A stretch of 64,000 nt of DNA from an uncultured Bacteroides sp. (GCA_949289345.1 CASENS010000088.1:54451-118450); one strand, 5' to 3'. Positions 36,301 through 45,038 are shown, numbered from the stretch's first letter. Numbers and translations are program-made. Notes: generated from the letters alone by a model not told the origin.

Positions 36301-38109
36301 TTAAGAAAATTCCAATCCGAACTCTTCCGTCAACTGCTGTAGTGCCTTATTTTTTTGCACCATCATCTGGTATTTCTCCACCCGGCTGTAGGCGCGCGGA
36401 CGCTCGGATAGCTCGCTGACCCGTACTTTCATGGTAAGTTTGCGGTTCTTCAGCCGGGCGCGCAGGTAGGCTTCCACGCCCGGTGCCAAGGCTACGAATT
36501 CTTTGGCGATGACCTCGTTGTCCACCACAACCTCGAACGTAGTGTTGTCGTCCAGCAGGTGGAGACGCATGGCATGCATGCGGGTGGAGAGGGCGACTTG
36601 TGCCTGGGGCATGTTGTTGGCATATTCCTGCCAGTAAAAGTTGATGTCGCGCTCGTTCACCATGTAATCCTCCCCGTCCGGCGCTTGCTCCTGGGGCGTT
36701 TGCTCCGCGACAACCTGTGGCGTCTCGTTGGCGGGCTGCGTATAGTGTTTGATGGAGATGCCTAGTCCGCCTGCCTTCACTACGGGTATCTTCTTCTCTT
36801 GCTTTTCTTTGGTCAGCAGGAGGGAGGCCGTAGAGGCGTGCGCGGCTTGGGAGGCGGTCTGTGCGGTTGCAACGGGTTGGGATTGCGCCGGCTGTTGTTG
36901 CTTCCGGGCGGAGGTTGCCGTTGTCGCCGGCTGTGCGGGCGTGGCGGCTTGGGGTGTTTGTAGGGGTTTTATCTTCTGCTCAGGGCTACGCCCCCCGCTG
37001 GCGGTGTCATCCTCGTCGGAGGTCAACTGTGCCACTTGTATCAAGGTCAGTTCCACCAGCAGGCGTTTGTTCTTGCTGGCGCGATAGTTGAGGTCGCAGT
37101 CGTTGCACAGCTTCATGGCGCGGTACAGGAAAGGCAGGGGACACTTCTGCGCCTGTTCCTGGTAGCGCTGGCGGATGCCGGCTCCCACTTCGAGCAGGGG
37201 CAGGGTGACGGGGTCTTTGCTTACCAAGAGGTCGCGGAAATGGGAGGCGAGGCCGGTGATGAAGTGGCTTCCCTCGAACCCTTTGTTCAGCACCTCGTTG
37301 AAAAGCAGCAGGGTGTCTGTCACTTTGTTCTCCAGAAAGTAATCGGTCAGGCGGAAATAATATTCATAGTCCAACACATTCAGGTTCTCGATGACGCTGC
37401 GGTAAGTGATGTTTCCGCCAGTGAAACTTACTACTTGGTCGAAGATGGACAAGGCGTCGCGCATGCCGCCGTCGGCTTTTAGGGCGATGACGTTGAGCGC
37501 TTCCGGTTCGGCGGTGATGCCTTCCTTCGACGCCACGTAGGCCAAATGGGTCACGATGTCCTCCACCCGGATACGGTTGAAGTCGTATATCTGACAACGG
37601 GACAAGATGGTGGGCAGTATTTTGTGTTTCTCCGTAGTGGCGAGGATGAAGATGGCGTGGTGGGGCGGCTCTTCGAGTGTCTTGAGGAAGGCGTTGAAAG
37701 CGGAGGCGGAGAGCATGTGCACCTCGTCGATGATGTACACCTTGTACTTCCCTATCTGAGGCGGGATGCGCACCTGCTCCACAAGTTGGCGGATGTCGTC
37801 CACCGAGTTGTTGGAAGCGGCGTCCAGTTCGTGTATGTTGTACGAGCGCTGTTCGTTGAAAGCGGTGCACGACTCGCAGGCATTGCACGCTTCACCGTCA
37901 GCGGTGGGGTGCAGGCAGTTGATGGTTTTGGCGAAGATGCGGGCGCAGGTGGTCTTTCCTACTCCACGGGGTCCGCAGAACAGATAGGCATGCGCCAGCT
38001 TGCCGGTGGCAATGGCGTTTTTCAGGGTAGTGGTCAAGGCGTGTTGCCCCACGACTGACTCAAAGGTTGAGGGGCGGTATTTCCGGGCCGATACGATATA
38101 ATCTTCCAT
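36301..38109 (-). CDS. dnaX: DNA polymerase III subunit gamma/tau
   Basis: This is the clamp-loader ATPase of the replicase. The 602-aa protein has Walker A FCGPRGVGKTTCARIFAK (about residue 45), a four-Cys zinc module (CLHP...CNACESC), Walker B IIDEVHML and the SRC motif ILSRCQIYDF. A proline/alanine/glutamine-rich linker lies at about residues 370-440. The C-terminal tau-like domain ends in LTEEFGLEFS. A -7 motif TACATTTG lies upstream on the minus strand (38144-38151). I see no obvious programmed frameshift for a separate gamma form but did not test it. Confidence 0.96.
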   Translation of the reverse strand: MEDYIVSARKYRPSTFESVVGQHALTTTLKNAIATGKLAHAYLFCGPRGVGKTTCARIFAKTINCLHPTADGEACNACESCTAFNEQRSYNIHELDAASNNSVDDIRQLVEQVRIPPQIGKYKVYIIDEVHMLSASAFNAFLKTLEEPPHHAIFILATTEKHKILPTILSRCQIYDFNRIRVEDIVTHLAYVASKEGITAEPEALNVIALKADGGMRDALSIFDQVVSFTGGNITYRSVIENLNVLDYEYYFRLTDYFLENKVTDTLLLFNEVLNKGFEGSHFITGLASHFRDLLVSKDPVTLPLLEVGAGIRQRYQEQAQKCPLPFLYRAMKLCNDCDLNYRASKNKRLLVELTLIQVAQLTSDEDDTASGGRSPEQKIKPLQTPQAATPAQPATTATSARKQQQPAQSQPVATAQTASQAAHASTASLLLTKEKQEKKIPVVKAGGLGISIKHYTQPANETPQVVAEQTPQEQAPDGEDYMVNERDINFYWQEYANNMPQAQVALSTRMHAMRLHLLDDNTTFEVVVDNEVIAKEFVALAPGVEAYLRARLKNRKLTMKVRVSELSERPRAYSRVEKYQMMVQKNKALQQLTEEFGLEFS

Positions 38110-38216
38110 ACTCAGTTAGCAGCGTTCTTGGTTAGTCACTTTGCAAATGTACGCAAAAAAAGCGTTCTATCGGACATTTCCCTTGTCTTTTCATGGCACG
38201 CTTGAATGTTTTACAT

Positions 38217-38224
38217 TATCTTTG
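38217..38224 (+). promoter_or_regulatory. -7 element of the ftsB-like gene
   Basis: TATCTTTG matches TAnnTTTG and lies 22 bases before the ATG at 38246. This supports that start over a longer in-frame ORF. No -33 TTTG is seen. Confidence 0.5.
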
Positions 38225-38245
38225 CCTCGACAAAGCATAATCATT

Positions 38246-38560
38246 ATGGACAACCTGGTTTTATTCTGGCACCGTATTTGTAGACACAAATATCTGATAA
38301 CTTTGCTGATATTTGGTGTTATCATCATTTTCCTGGATGAAAACAGCCTTATCCGGCGGCTGAAACTGTATCATGAGTCGAGCGAACTTCGCAGCGAGAT
38401 AGACAAGTACCGTACGGAGTTCGAGAACAGTACCCGTCGGCTGAACGAATTGGCTGTGGACTCGGTAGCCATCGAACGGGTGGCACGTGAACGGTACCTC
38501 ATGAAGAAACCCAATGAAGACATCTATGTATTTGAAGAAGATATGGAGGATATGAAATAA
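38246..38560 (+). CDS. FtsB/DivIC-like septum formation initiator
   Basis: This small bitopic cell-division protein (104 aa) has a short cytoplasmic start, one membrane helix (YLITLLIFGVIIIFL, about residues 16-30), then a periplasmic coiled coil (RRLKLYHESSELRSEIDKYRTEFENSTRRL). The conserved C-terminal ERVARERYLMKKPNEDIYVF follows. It would join the FtsQLB complex at the septum. ATG at 38246 follows a -7 element closely. It is coupled to the next gene by a TAATG overlap. Confidence 0.9.
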   Translation: MDNLVLFWHRICRHKYLITLLIFGVIIIFLDENSLIRRLKLYHESSELRSEIDKYRTEFENSTRRLNELAVDSVAIERVARERYLMKKPNEDIYVFEEDMEDMK

Positions 38561-38907
38561 TGAAACGGATACTTCCCGCACTGTTTGCCGTAGGAGCTTT
38601 CATGGCAGTTGTAGGCGCCGGTGTCTACATCACCGGTTGGCCGGCGGCTCCCTATGTCTACACGGTAGGAGCCACTCTTGTAGCATTGGCGCAGATTAAC
38701 GACCGTCCCCGTGTGCAGAACCCTGCCATCCGCCGATTGCGTTTCCAGCAGATACTGGGCGCCCTGCTTCTGGTGCTGGCTGGCACACTGATGCTCCTTG
38801 CCAGCCACAATGAATGGATTGTGTGCCTTACCATAGCTGCTATCTTTGAGCTATATACTTCCATACGCCTTCCGCAAGAGGAGGAGAAAGAATTGAAGGG
38901 GAAGTAA
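38560..38907 (+). CDS. Small integral membrane protein of unknown function
   Basis: The 115-aa protein is predicted to have four membrane helices: ILPALFAVGAFMAVVGAGVYI, YVYTVGATLVALAQI, ILGALLLVLAGTLMLLA and IVCLTIAAIFELYTSI. A charged tail follows (LPQEEEKELKGK). I do not recognise a function. Its ATG overlaps the stop of the ftsB-like gene by one base, so it is translated from the same mRNA. It ends one base before the convergent M16 gene. Confidence 0.78.
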   Translation: MKRILPALFAVGAFMAVVGAGVYITGWPAAPYVYTVGATLVALAQINDRPRVQNPAIRRLRFQQILGALLLVLAGTLMLLASHNEWIVCLTIAAIFELYTSIRLPQEEEKELKGK

Positions 38908-38908
38908 A

Positions 38909-40144
38909 TCAGCTCTTGCGATAGTGCAACACTACACTATTCTCACGCCGAAGCGCCTGATGGGAAACTTCGCGTAAGCGCCCGACAGTCACGGCACGAT
39001 AATGAGGCACTTCCCGGTTGATGTCTTCGGCTTGTCCGGTGAGTTCGAACCACGCCAGGTTGGTGGCTACATTCAGATAGTTGATGTTGCCGAAAATCTG
39101 GGCAGACTCAAACTTGTTCTTCACTTTCTCCAATTCGCGTTCGTCCACGGTTTTGTGCCGGAGCGAGTCCAGCTCCGTCCAAATGGCGTCCTCGGCTTCT
39201 TCCAACGAGACTCCTTCGGAGGGACGTCCGCTGATTTGGAGCAATCCGGCGTCGCGTGAACCGGAAATGTAGGCATCTATCTGGGAGAAAAGTTTGCGCT
39301 CCTGCACCAATTGCCGGTTCAAGCGGCTGGAACGTCCGTTGGCCAGCAAGTCGGACAGGATATCGAAGGCATAATAATCCGGGTCATCCCTGCGGCACAT
39401 GTGGAAAGCCATGAAAAGCGCGTCAACCGGCACAGGACGTTCCACCGTGAGACGTCGTTCTCCGGTTTGTTCCGGTTCTTGAGGAAGCTGGCGGACCGGT
39501 ACGTCCCTGCGCGGAATGTCACCGAACCATTTCCGGGTGAGACGCGCCGCCTCGGGCCATGGGATGTTTCCCGTTACGGCCAACACGGCATTATTGGGAG
39601 CGTAATGGTGATAGAAGAAAGCGCGGACTTCATCGAGCGTGGCTTGCGCGATGTGAGACAATTCCTTGCCAATGGTAGGCCAACGGTAAGGATGCGCCTT
39701 ATAAGCCAGTGGGCGCAATAAGTGCCCCACATCACCGTAGGGCTGGTTCAGGCAGCGCTGCTTGAATTCCTCCATCACGACGTCCCGCTGTACTTCCAGG
39801 CTACGTTCGCTGAAGTCCAGCCCCAACATGCGGTCGGACTCCAGCCAGAAGCCTGTCTCCACGTTTGCCTTGGGCACGGTCAGATAATAATTCGTAATGT
39901 CGTTGTTGGTCCAGGCATTGTTCTCGCCACCGGCCAACTGGAGGGGTGTGTCATAATCGGGAATATGGCAAGAACCGCCAAACATCAAGTGCTCGAACAG
40001 ATGGGCAAATCCTGTATGGTCGGGATGTTCATCGCGCGCGCCTACATCGTAGACGATGTTCAACGCCACCATCTGCGTTGAGGTGTCTTCATGATGCACC
40101 AGGCGCAACCCGTTCTCCAGCGTCAGCCGATTGATGTGTTCCAT
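38909..40144 (-). CDS. M16 family zinc peptidase, single-unit type
   Basis: The 411-aa M16 peptidase has the inverted zinc motif HLFEH (HTGFAHLFEHLMFGG, about residue 49), the helix QRDVVMEEFKQR with the distal glutamate, and a C-terminal M16 domain. There is no signal peptide, so unlike the 976-aa lipoprotein at the left it is probably cytosolic. It lies 11 bases downstream of a cyclophilin gene on the same strand and is probably co-transcribed with it. Its substrate is unknown. Confidence 0.9.
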   Translation of the reverse strand: MEHINRLTLENGLRLVHHEDTSTQMVALNIVYDVGARDEHPDHTGFAHLFEHLMFGGSCHIPDYDTPLQLAGGENNAWTNNDITNYYLTVPKANVETGFWLESDRMLGLDFSERSLEVQRDVVMEEFKQRCLNQPYGDVGHLLRPLAYKAHPYRWPTIGKELSHIAQATLDEVRAFFYHHYAPNNAVLAVTGNIPWPEAARLTRKWFGDIPRRDVPVRQLPQEPEQTGERRLTVERPVPVDALFMAFHMCRRDDPDYYAFDILSDLLANGRSSRLNRQLVQERKLFSQIDAYISGSRDAGLLQISGRPSEGVSLEEAEDAIWTELDSLRHKTVDERELEKVKNKFESAQIFGNINYLNVATNLAWFELTGQAEDINREVPHYRAVTVGRLREVSHQALRRENSVVLHYRKS

Positions 40145-40155
40145 GAGAGAATGTC

Positions 40156-40992
40156 TTAAAGCACTTCTACCTTCTTAATCTTGACATCTTCTTCCGGGCG
40201 GTCGTTGCGGTCGGTTTTCACCTGCTGGATTTTGTCCACAACGTCCATGCCTTCCACCACTTCACCGAAAACGGTGTATTCACCATCCAGATGAGGAGTG
40301 CCTCCTACGGTCGTATAAGCTTTTACCTGTTCGGGCGTGAAGCGGAATTCGGGCTGCCCCGCCATCTGCTTCTCCACTTGGGCTATGAGCGAGTCTTGCA
40401 GGTTCATCAATCCTTCCTGGTCGTTGTTGCGGCGCATTTTGTAGATGTCCTTCGCATGTTTGGCGGCCAGCGCGTTGAAAGCATTGTTGAAGCGCATGTT
40501 GTTCATTTGTGTCTCCATGTCCAGCAGGGTGGAGTCGCTATAGACTTTTCCCGTGACAATGTAGAACTGGCAGCCGGAAGATGCTTTCTCGGGGTTCACC
40601 TGGTCGCCTTGACGGGCGGCGGACAGCGCTCCGCGCTTATGGAAATACTTGGGATAGACGAATTCGGCCGGAATCGTGTAGCCTACATCGCCCGCTCCCA
40701 GCATTTTCCCCTTAGGGGCGTCTTTCGAGTCGGGGTCGCCCGCCTGTATCATAAAGTCTTTAATGACACGGTGGAACAAAGTGCCTTCGTAAGTACCGTT
40801 CTGCGCAAGTTTGATAAAGTTTTCGCGATGCTTTGGAGTTTCGTTGTAGAGCTTGACGATAATGTCGCCCGCCGTAGTTTCAATCTTCAGTTTGGTTTCC
40901 TCATTCATATCTTTATTCTCCTTTTGTCCGGGTTTGCATGCCGTCATACAGCACGCAAACAGGGTTAATAATACAATTACAGTCCCTTTCAT
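40156..40992 (-). CDS. Cyclophilin-type peptidyl-prolyl cis-trans isomerase, lipoprotein
   Basis: This periplasm-facing foldase begins with a lipoprotein signal (FACCMTAC, lipobox Cys about residue 19). The cyclophilin core has NGTYEGTLFHRVIKDFMIQAGDP and, late in the protein, GEYTVFGEVVEGMDVVDKI. An insert of about 80 residues between the two halves (YSDSTLLDMETQMNNM... to the helix before RFTPEQVKAY) makes it longer than a minimal cyclophilin, as is common in Bacteroidales. A -7 motif TATATTTG lies upstream on the minus strand (41019-41026). Confidence 0.92.
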   Translation of the reverse strand: MKGTVIVLLTLFACCMTACKPGQKENKDMNEETKLKIETTAGDIIVKLYNETPKHRENFIKLAQNGTYEGTLFHRVIKDFMIQAGDPDSKDAPKGKMLGAGDVGYTIPAEFVYPKYFHKRGALSAARQGDQVNPEKASSGCQFYIVTGKVYSDSTLLDMETQMNNMRFNNAFNALAAKHAKDIYKMRRNNDQEGLMNLQDSLIAQVEKQMAGQPEFRFTPEQVKAYTTVGGTPHLDGEYTVFGEVVEGMDVVDKIQQVKTDRNDRPEEDVKIKKVEVL

Positions 40993-41047
40993 TTCGCTTT
41001 TTGTTTAATTTAAGTCTGCAAATATACTAAAATCAGTCAAAAGCAAT

Positions 41048-41055
41048 TACCTTTG
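41048..41055 (+). promoter_or_regulatory. -7 element of the NtrC-type regulator gene
   Basis: TACCTTTG matches TAnnTTTG, 28 bases before the ATG. No -33 TTTG is seen. Confidence 0.45.
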
Positions 41056-41082
41056 TGGGATAAAAGATAAAAACGTCAAGCT

Positions 41083-42441
41083 ATGAAATCCATTTTGATT
41101 GTAGAAGATGACATTACTTACGGCATCATGCTGAAAACCTGGCTCACGAAAAAAGGCTTTCAAATCCATTCGGCCAGCAACGTAGCCCGTGCCCAAAAGG
41201 TAATAGAGACGGAAGCAATAGACTTGATCTTGTCTGATTTGCGCCTGCCCGACCAAGACGGCATAGGCATTTTGCGATGGCAAATAAAGCATGGGCGCAT
41301 GATACCTCTTATCATCATGACCGGATATGCCGACATCCAATCGGCCGTACAAGCCATGAAACTGGGAGCATGTGACTATGTGCCAAAGCCCATCAATCCC
41401 GATGAACTGCTGAAAAAAATAGATGAAGCACTGAAGAAAGGCGACATGATGAGCGGAGCGCCTGTCCCGGGACAGAAACAGGCCACAAGCGGGACGCCTT
41501 CCACCGTTTCGACCGATTTTCTGGAAGGAGAAAGCGATGCGGCCAAGCAACTTTATAATTATGTAAGATTGGTGGCGCCCACCACGATGTCGGTGCTTAT
41601 TACCGGTGCCAGCGGCACAGGCAAGGAATATGTGGCTCACCGCATTCACCAGCTCAGCAAGCGGGGACAGCATCCTTTCGTAGCCATTGATTGCGGTGCC
41701 ATCCCTAAAGAACTGGCGGCGTCAGAGTTCTTCGGGCATGTGAAAGGCGCGTTTACAGGAGCGCTGACAGACAAAACCGGTGCGTTTGTGGAAGCCAATG
41801 GAGGGACTATCTTTCTGGATGAAATAGGAAATCTGAGCTACGAGATACAGATACAATTACTCCGTGCCCTGCAGGAACGGAAGATACGTCCCATAGGCTC
41901 TAACAAAGAAATACAGGTGGACGTGCGTCTGATTTCGGCCACCAACGAAGACTTGGAACAGCAAATAGGGAAAGGCACATTCCGTGAGGACCTGTATCAC
42001 CGTATCAACGAATTCACGTTGCACATGCCTCTGCTGAAAGAACGTAAAGAGGATATTCTGCTTTTTGCCAACTTCTTCCTTGATAAAGCCAACCAAGAAA
42101 TGGACAAACACCTCATAGGATTTGACGCGCAAGCCTGTAAAGTGATGGAAATGTATCACTGGCCGGGGAACCTGCGCCAGATGAAAAACGTCATCCGTAG
42201 AGCCACATTGCTGGCAACGGGCAATCTTATTACCGTAAATGATCTGGCGGACTTGCAATATGCCTCCGCCGCTCCATCGGCAGGCATTTCATTGCGTAAT
42301 GAGGAAACGGAGAAACGTCACATTATTGAAGCTTTGCGCCAGACTGGGAACAACAAGAGTCGTGCCGCCCAATTGCTGGGCATTGACCGCAAAACCTTAT
42401 ACAACAAGCTCAAGTTGTACAACATAGGTGAGAGTCTGTAG
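41083..42441 (+). CDS. Sigma-54-dependent response regulator, NtrC family
   Basis: The 452-aa regulator has a receiver domain with acceptor Asp52 (ILSDLRLPDQDG) and the Lys of VPKPINP. An AAA+ domain follows, with Walker A GASGTGKE, the sigma-54 contact loop GAFTGA and Walker B TIFLDEIGNL. The C-terminal Fis-type helix-turn-helix is ALRQTGNNKSRAAQLLGIDRKTLYNKLKLY. It would activate RpoN promoters when phosphorylated. No histidine kinase gene adjoins it, so its partner is elsewhere. Confidence 0.95.
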   Translation: MKSILIVEDDITYGIMLKTWLTKKGFQIHSASNVARAQKVIETEAIDLILSDLRLPDQDGIGILRWQIKHGRMIPLIIMTGYADIQSAVQAMKLGACDYVPKPINPDELLKKIDEALKKGDMMSGAPVPGQKQATSGTPSTVSTDFLEGESDAAKQLYNYVRLVAPTTMSVLITGASGTGKEYVAHRIHQLSKRGQHPFVAIDCGAIPKELAASEFFGHVKGAFTGALTDKTGAFVEANGGTIFLDEIGNLSYEIQIQLLRALQERKIRPIGSNKEIQVDVRLISATNEDLEQQIGKGTFREDLYHRINEFTLHMPLLKERKEDILLFANFFLDKANQEMDKHLIGFDAQACKVMEMYHWPGNLRQMKNVIRRATLLATGNLITVNDLADLQYASAAPSAGISLRNEETEKRHIIEALRQTGNNKSRAAQLLGIDRKTLYNKLKLYNIGESL

Positions 42442-42665
42442 AAAAAATCCACACTCCACACCTCAATTCCACACCGTCTCCACACTTTGGAATACTTTAT
42501 TCCATCCGTTATTTGGCTGTATAACAGTTGTTTATATACGTGTTCATTTGTTTGGCACAACAATTGAGGGAATTATTGTAATTGTAGTATAACTTAAACC
42601 AAACTTAATGTATTAATCATAAAAGCAAGTGAAAAATAAACGTTAGTATTAGTAGTAGCCCTGTT

Positions 42666-42880
42666 TATGTTTGTTTGTGGAAGTCTGCCCGGTTAAGTTC
42701 TGAAAAGGGCTTGCCGGGAGACTTAAATACAAATGAGAAGACATAAAGCCCAATGCCTGTTTCAATTGTTTCCACAAACACATAGCATCTGCTCGAAGTC
42801 GCTGAACAACAGTAAGCCGCTAACAAGAAAAAGCCGTTCCCATCTTGTCTATTCTGGGGAACGGCTTTTTCTTGTTTATG
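42666..42880 (+). ncRNA. Candidate structured RNA of about 195-215 nt ending in a terminator hairpin
   Basis: A -7-like TATGTTTG lies at 42666-42673. Downstream, AAGTCT-G-CCCGG (42681-42692) pairs with CCGGG-AGACTT (42714-42724). GGGCTT in its loop (42707-42712) can pair with AAGCCC (42746-42751) as a pseudoknot. TGTTTGTGG (42672-42680) and CCACAAACA (42772-42780) enclose this, although if transcription starts near 42680 that 5' arm would be outside the RNA. The hairpin at 42823-42875 would end the transcript. Size is compatible with a 6S-like or other regulatory RNA, but I could not match a family. Small ORFs here look spurious. Confidence 0.42.
42823..42875. terminator. Strong bidirectional terminator hairpin
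   Basis: ACAAGAAAAAGCCGTTCC (42823-42840) and GGAACGGCTTTTTCTTGT (42858-42875) form a perfect 18-bp inverted repeat with a 17-base loop. The A/T-rich outer arms serve as a T-tract in both directions. Confidence 0.8.
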
Positions 42881-42891
42881 CTTCCTTTTAT

Positions 42892-43040
42892 TCCGGACAG
42901 TCCGAAAATCCGGTCGCAAAAGTATCCAAGAATAAACGCCCAAGTATCATTGGATAAACAGCGAAGTATCCAATAATACTTGGGCGACTTGGCAATAATC
43001 AGCTATATCTGTCAATAATTCACGACCGGCTTCTTCGGAT
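42892..43040 (+). repeat. 22-bp-period palindrome array, AAGTATC family copy 3
   Basis: AAGTATC starts at 42920, 42942 and 42964, exactly 22 bp apart. The ends are inverted partners: TCCGAAAATCCGGTCGC at the left (42901-42917) and ACGACCGGCTTCTTCGGA at the right (about 43022-43039). The first unit also holds CGGAC-A-GTCCG. Copy 1 shares both the AAGTATC units and the flank with GATATAGCTG (here in reverse). It lies between convergent genes, the NtrC-type regulator and ettA, after the candidate RNA terminator. Confidence 0.87.
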
Positions 43041-43049
43041 TGCCCCCCC

Positions 43050-44744
43050 TTATTCCATAAGCTTGCGATAGCGTACGCGTTTGGGTTCTTCACGTCCCAA
43101 ACGTTTGAGCTTATTCTCCTCGTATTCGGTATAAGACCCTTCAAAGAAGAACACGTTGGAGTCGCCTTCAAAGGCCAGAATGTGAGTGCAGATACGGTCA
43201 AGGAACCAGCGGTCGTGGCTGATGACTACAGCGCATCCGGCAAAGTCTTCCAAGCCTTCTTCGAGTGCACGTAAGGTGTTCACGTCGATGTCATTGGTAG
43301 GTTCATCCAGTAGCAGGACATTGCCTTCTTCCTTAAGGGCCATAGCCAAGTGGAGGCGATTGCGTTCACCACCGGAGAGAACACCGCAAAGTTTCTCTTG
43401 ATCGGCTCCGGAAAAATTGAAACGGGACAGATAAGCGCGGGCGTTAATATCCCGGCCACCCATGCGGATCAGTTCATTACCACCCGAAATTACTTGATAG
43501 ACGCTTTTGTTCGGATCTATATCTCTGTGCTGCTGGTCCACGTATGCCAATTTAACGGTTTCGCCGACCTCGAACTCTCCACTGTCGGGCTTTTCCAGTC
43601 CCATAATGAGACGGAACAACGTGGTTTTTCCCGCACCGTTTGGACCAATGATGCCCACAATGCCATTGGGCGGAAGCATGAAGTTAAGGTCATCGAAAAG
43701 CAGTTTGTCGCCGTATGCTTTAGCCACATGTTTGGCTTCAATGACTTTATTGCCGAGACGTGGTCCGTTGGGGATGAAGATTTCCAATTTTTCTTCCTTC
43801 TCTTTCACATCTTCGTTAAGCAATTTGTCGTAGGAGTTGAGACGGGCTTTACCCTTAGCTTGACGAGCTTTTGGCGCCATGCGCACCCATTCTAACTCGC
43901 GCTCTAAAGTCTTGCGGCGCTTGCTGGCCACCTTCTCTTCCATCTCCATACGCTTGGTCTTCTGTTCCAGCCAACTGGAGTAGTTTCCTTTCCAAGGGAT
44001 GCCTTCACCACGGTCAAGTTCCAAAATCCATCCCGCCACATGGTCAAGGAAGTAACGGTCATGCGTCACGGCAATCACCGTACCCTCATATTGTTGTAAA
44101 TGTTGTTCCAACCAGTCAATGGATTCGGCATCAAGGTGATTGGTAGGCTCGTCCAGCAAAAGTACATCCGGTTTCTGCAACAACAGGCGGCAAAGAGCTA
44201 CCCTGCGGCGTTCACCGCCCGAGAGATGTTCTACCGGCTGGTCTTCGGGAGGACAACGAAGCGCATCCATGGCTCGTTCCAGTTTGCTGTCAAGATTCCA
44301 AGCGTCGGTTGCGTCGATGATATCCTGTAGTTCAGCCTGGCGGGCAAAGAGCTGATTCATCTTTTCCTCATCTTCGTAATATTCGGGCAAACCGAATTTC
44401 TGATTGATTTCTTCATACTCGTTGAGCGTATCTACAATAGGCTGCACGCCTTCCATGACAACCTCTTTCACAGTTTTAGTCGGTTCCAAGTAGGGTTCCT
44501 GCGCCAGGTAACCTACCGAGTAACCGGGTGCAAACACCACTTCTCCTTGATAAGACTTATCCAATCCGGCAATGATTTTAAGTAGGGTTGACTTACCTGC
44601 TCCATTCAAACCAATGATGCCGATCTTAGCGCCATAAAAGAACGAAAGATAAATGTTCTTCAGCACCTGTTTGTTATTCTGCTGGATGGTCTTGTTTAGA
44701 CCTACCATAGAAAAAATAATCTTTTTGTCGTCTACTGTCGCCAT
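43050..44744 (-). CDS. ettA: ABC-F protein, energy-dependent translational throttle EttA
   Basis: EttA is a ribosome-bound ATPase that gates entry into elongation according to energy status; it has no membrane part. The 564-aa protein has two ATPase domains with Walker A GLNGAGKST and GPNGAGKTT. The signatures are LSGGERRRVALCRLL and LSGGERNRLHLAMAL, and the Walker B motifs are LLLDEPTNHLD and LLLDEPTNDID. The linker between them is the P-site tRNA interaction motif region. It ends in EEPKRVRYRKLME. The ATG overlaps the 3' end of a proC remnant, whose promoter (TACTTTTG, minus strand 44958-44965) may now drive it. Confidence 0.95.
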   Translation of the reverse strand: MATVDDKKIIFSMVGLNKTIQQNNKQVLKNIYLSFFYGAKIGIIGLNGAGKSTLLKIIAGLDKSYQGEVVFAPGYSVGYLAQEPYLEPTKTVKEVVMEGVQPIVDTLNEYEEINQKFGLPEYYEDEEKMNQLFARQAELQDIIDATDAWNLDSKLERAMDALRCPPEDQPVEHLSGGERRRVALCRLLLQKPDVLLLDEPTNHLDAESIDWLEQHLQQYEGTVIAVTHDRYFLDHVAGWILELDRGEGIPWKGNYSSWLEQKTKRMEMEEKVASKRRKTLERELEWVRMAPKARQAKGKARLNSYDKLLNEDVKEKEEKLEIFIPNGPRLGNKVIEAKHVAKAYGDKLLFDDLNFMLPPNGIVGIIGPNGAGKTTLFRLIMGLEKPDSGEFEVGETVKLAYVDQQHRDIDPNKSVYQVISGGNELIRMGGRDINARAYLSRFNFSGADQEKLCGVLSGGERNRLHLAMALKEEGNVLLLDEPTNDIDVNTLRALEEGLEDFAGCAVVISHDRWFLDRICTHILAFEGDSNVFFFEGSYTEYEENKLKRLGREEPKRVRYRKLME

Positions 44745-44932
44745 ACGTTAAATATATTAAGGGCAAATTTAGATATAAATCTGATACTCAAAGCACCTTT
44801 GCTCAGTTTGTCCAATTGGGGCTGCGAAGGATTGGATACATAAATATCCTTTGTATCAATGGTCAGACCCAAAATCAGTCCGCATGCGATGGCGCCTCCC
44901 ATGTTTCCTGCGCCGATGATTGCAATCTTCAT
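44732..44932 (-). pseudogene. proC: Truncated 5' remnant of pyrroline-5-carboxylate reductase
   Basis: The first 45 or so residues (MKIAIIGAGNMGGAIACGL...DIYVSNPSQPQLDKLSK) are a clear ProC N-terminus with the NAD(P) glycine motif GAGNMGGAIA. The frame then runs into unrelated sequence and stops after 66 codons, against about 260 in intact ProC. The stop overlaps the ettA start. The rest of the gene, including the substrate-binding helices, is missing, so it cannot be functional. Its position downstream of argD fits an ancestral argD-proC order that I recall from related genomes. Confidence 0.85.
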
Positions 44933-44957
44933 GACTGATGTATTTTTGGTTTTGCGG

Positions 44958-44989
44958 CAAAAGTAAACCTTTCCGCACAGAAAAACAAG
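44958..44989 (-). promoter_or_regulatory. Promoter of the proC remnant, now upstream of ettA
   Basis: Minus-strand CTTG (44986-44989), 20 bases, then TACTTTTG (44958-44965): one mismatch in the -33 element. Transcription would start near 44951, run through the remnant and into ettA. Confidence 0.55.
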
Positions 44990-45038
44990 CCTTTTGGCGG
45001 AGATTTATGCATAGTTGCCGGCAAAAAGCAGTTGATAT

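Noticed and set aside
42665-42957. Two short frames overlapping the candidate RNA
   Set aside because: They cross the terminator and array and lack coding features.
44732-44932. proC stub as a functional small gene
   Set aside because: It keeps only the nucleotide-binding start and lacks the catalytic and dimerisation parts of ProC.
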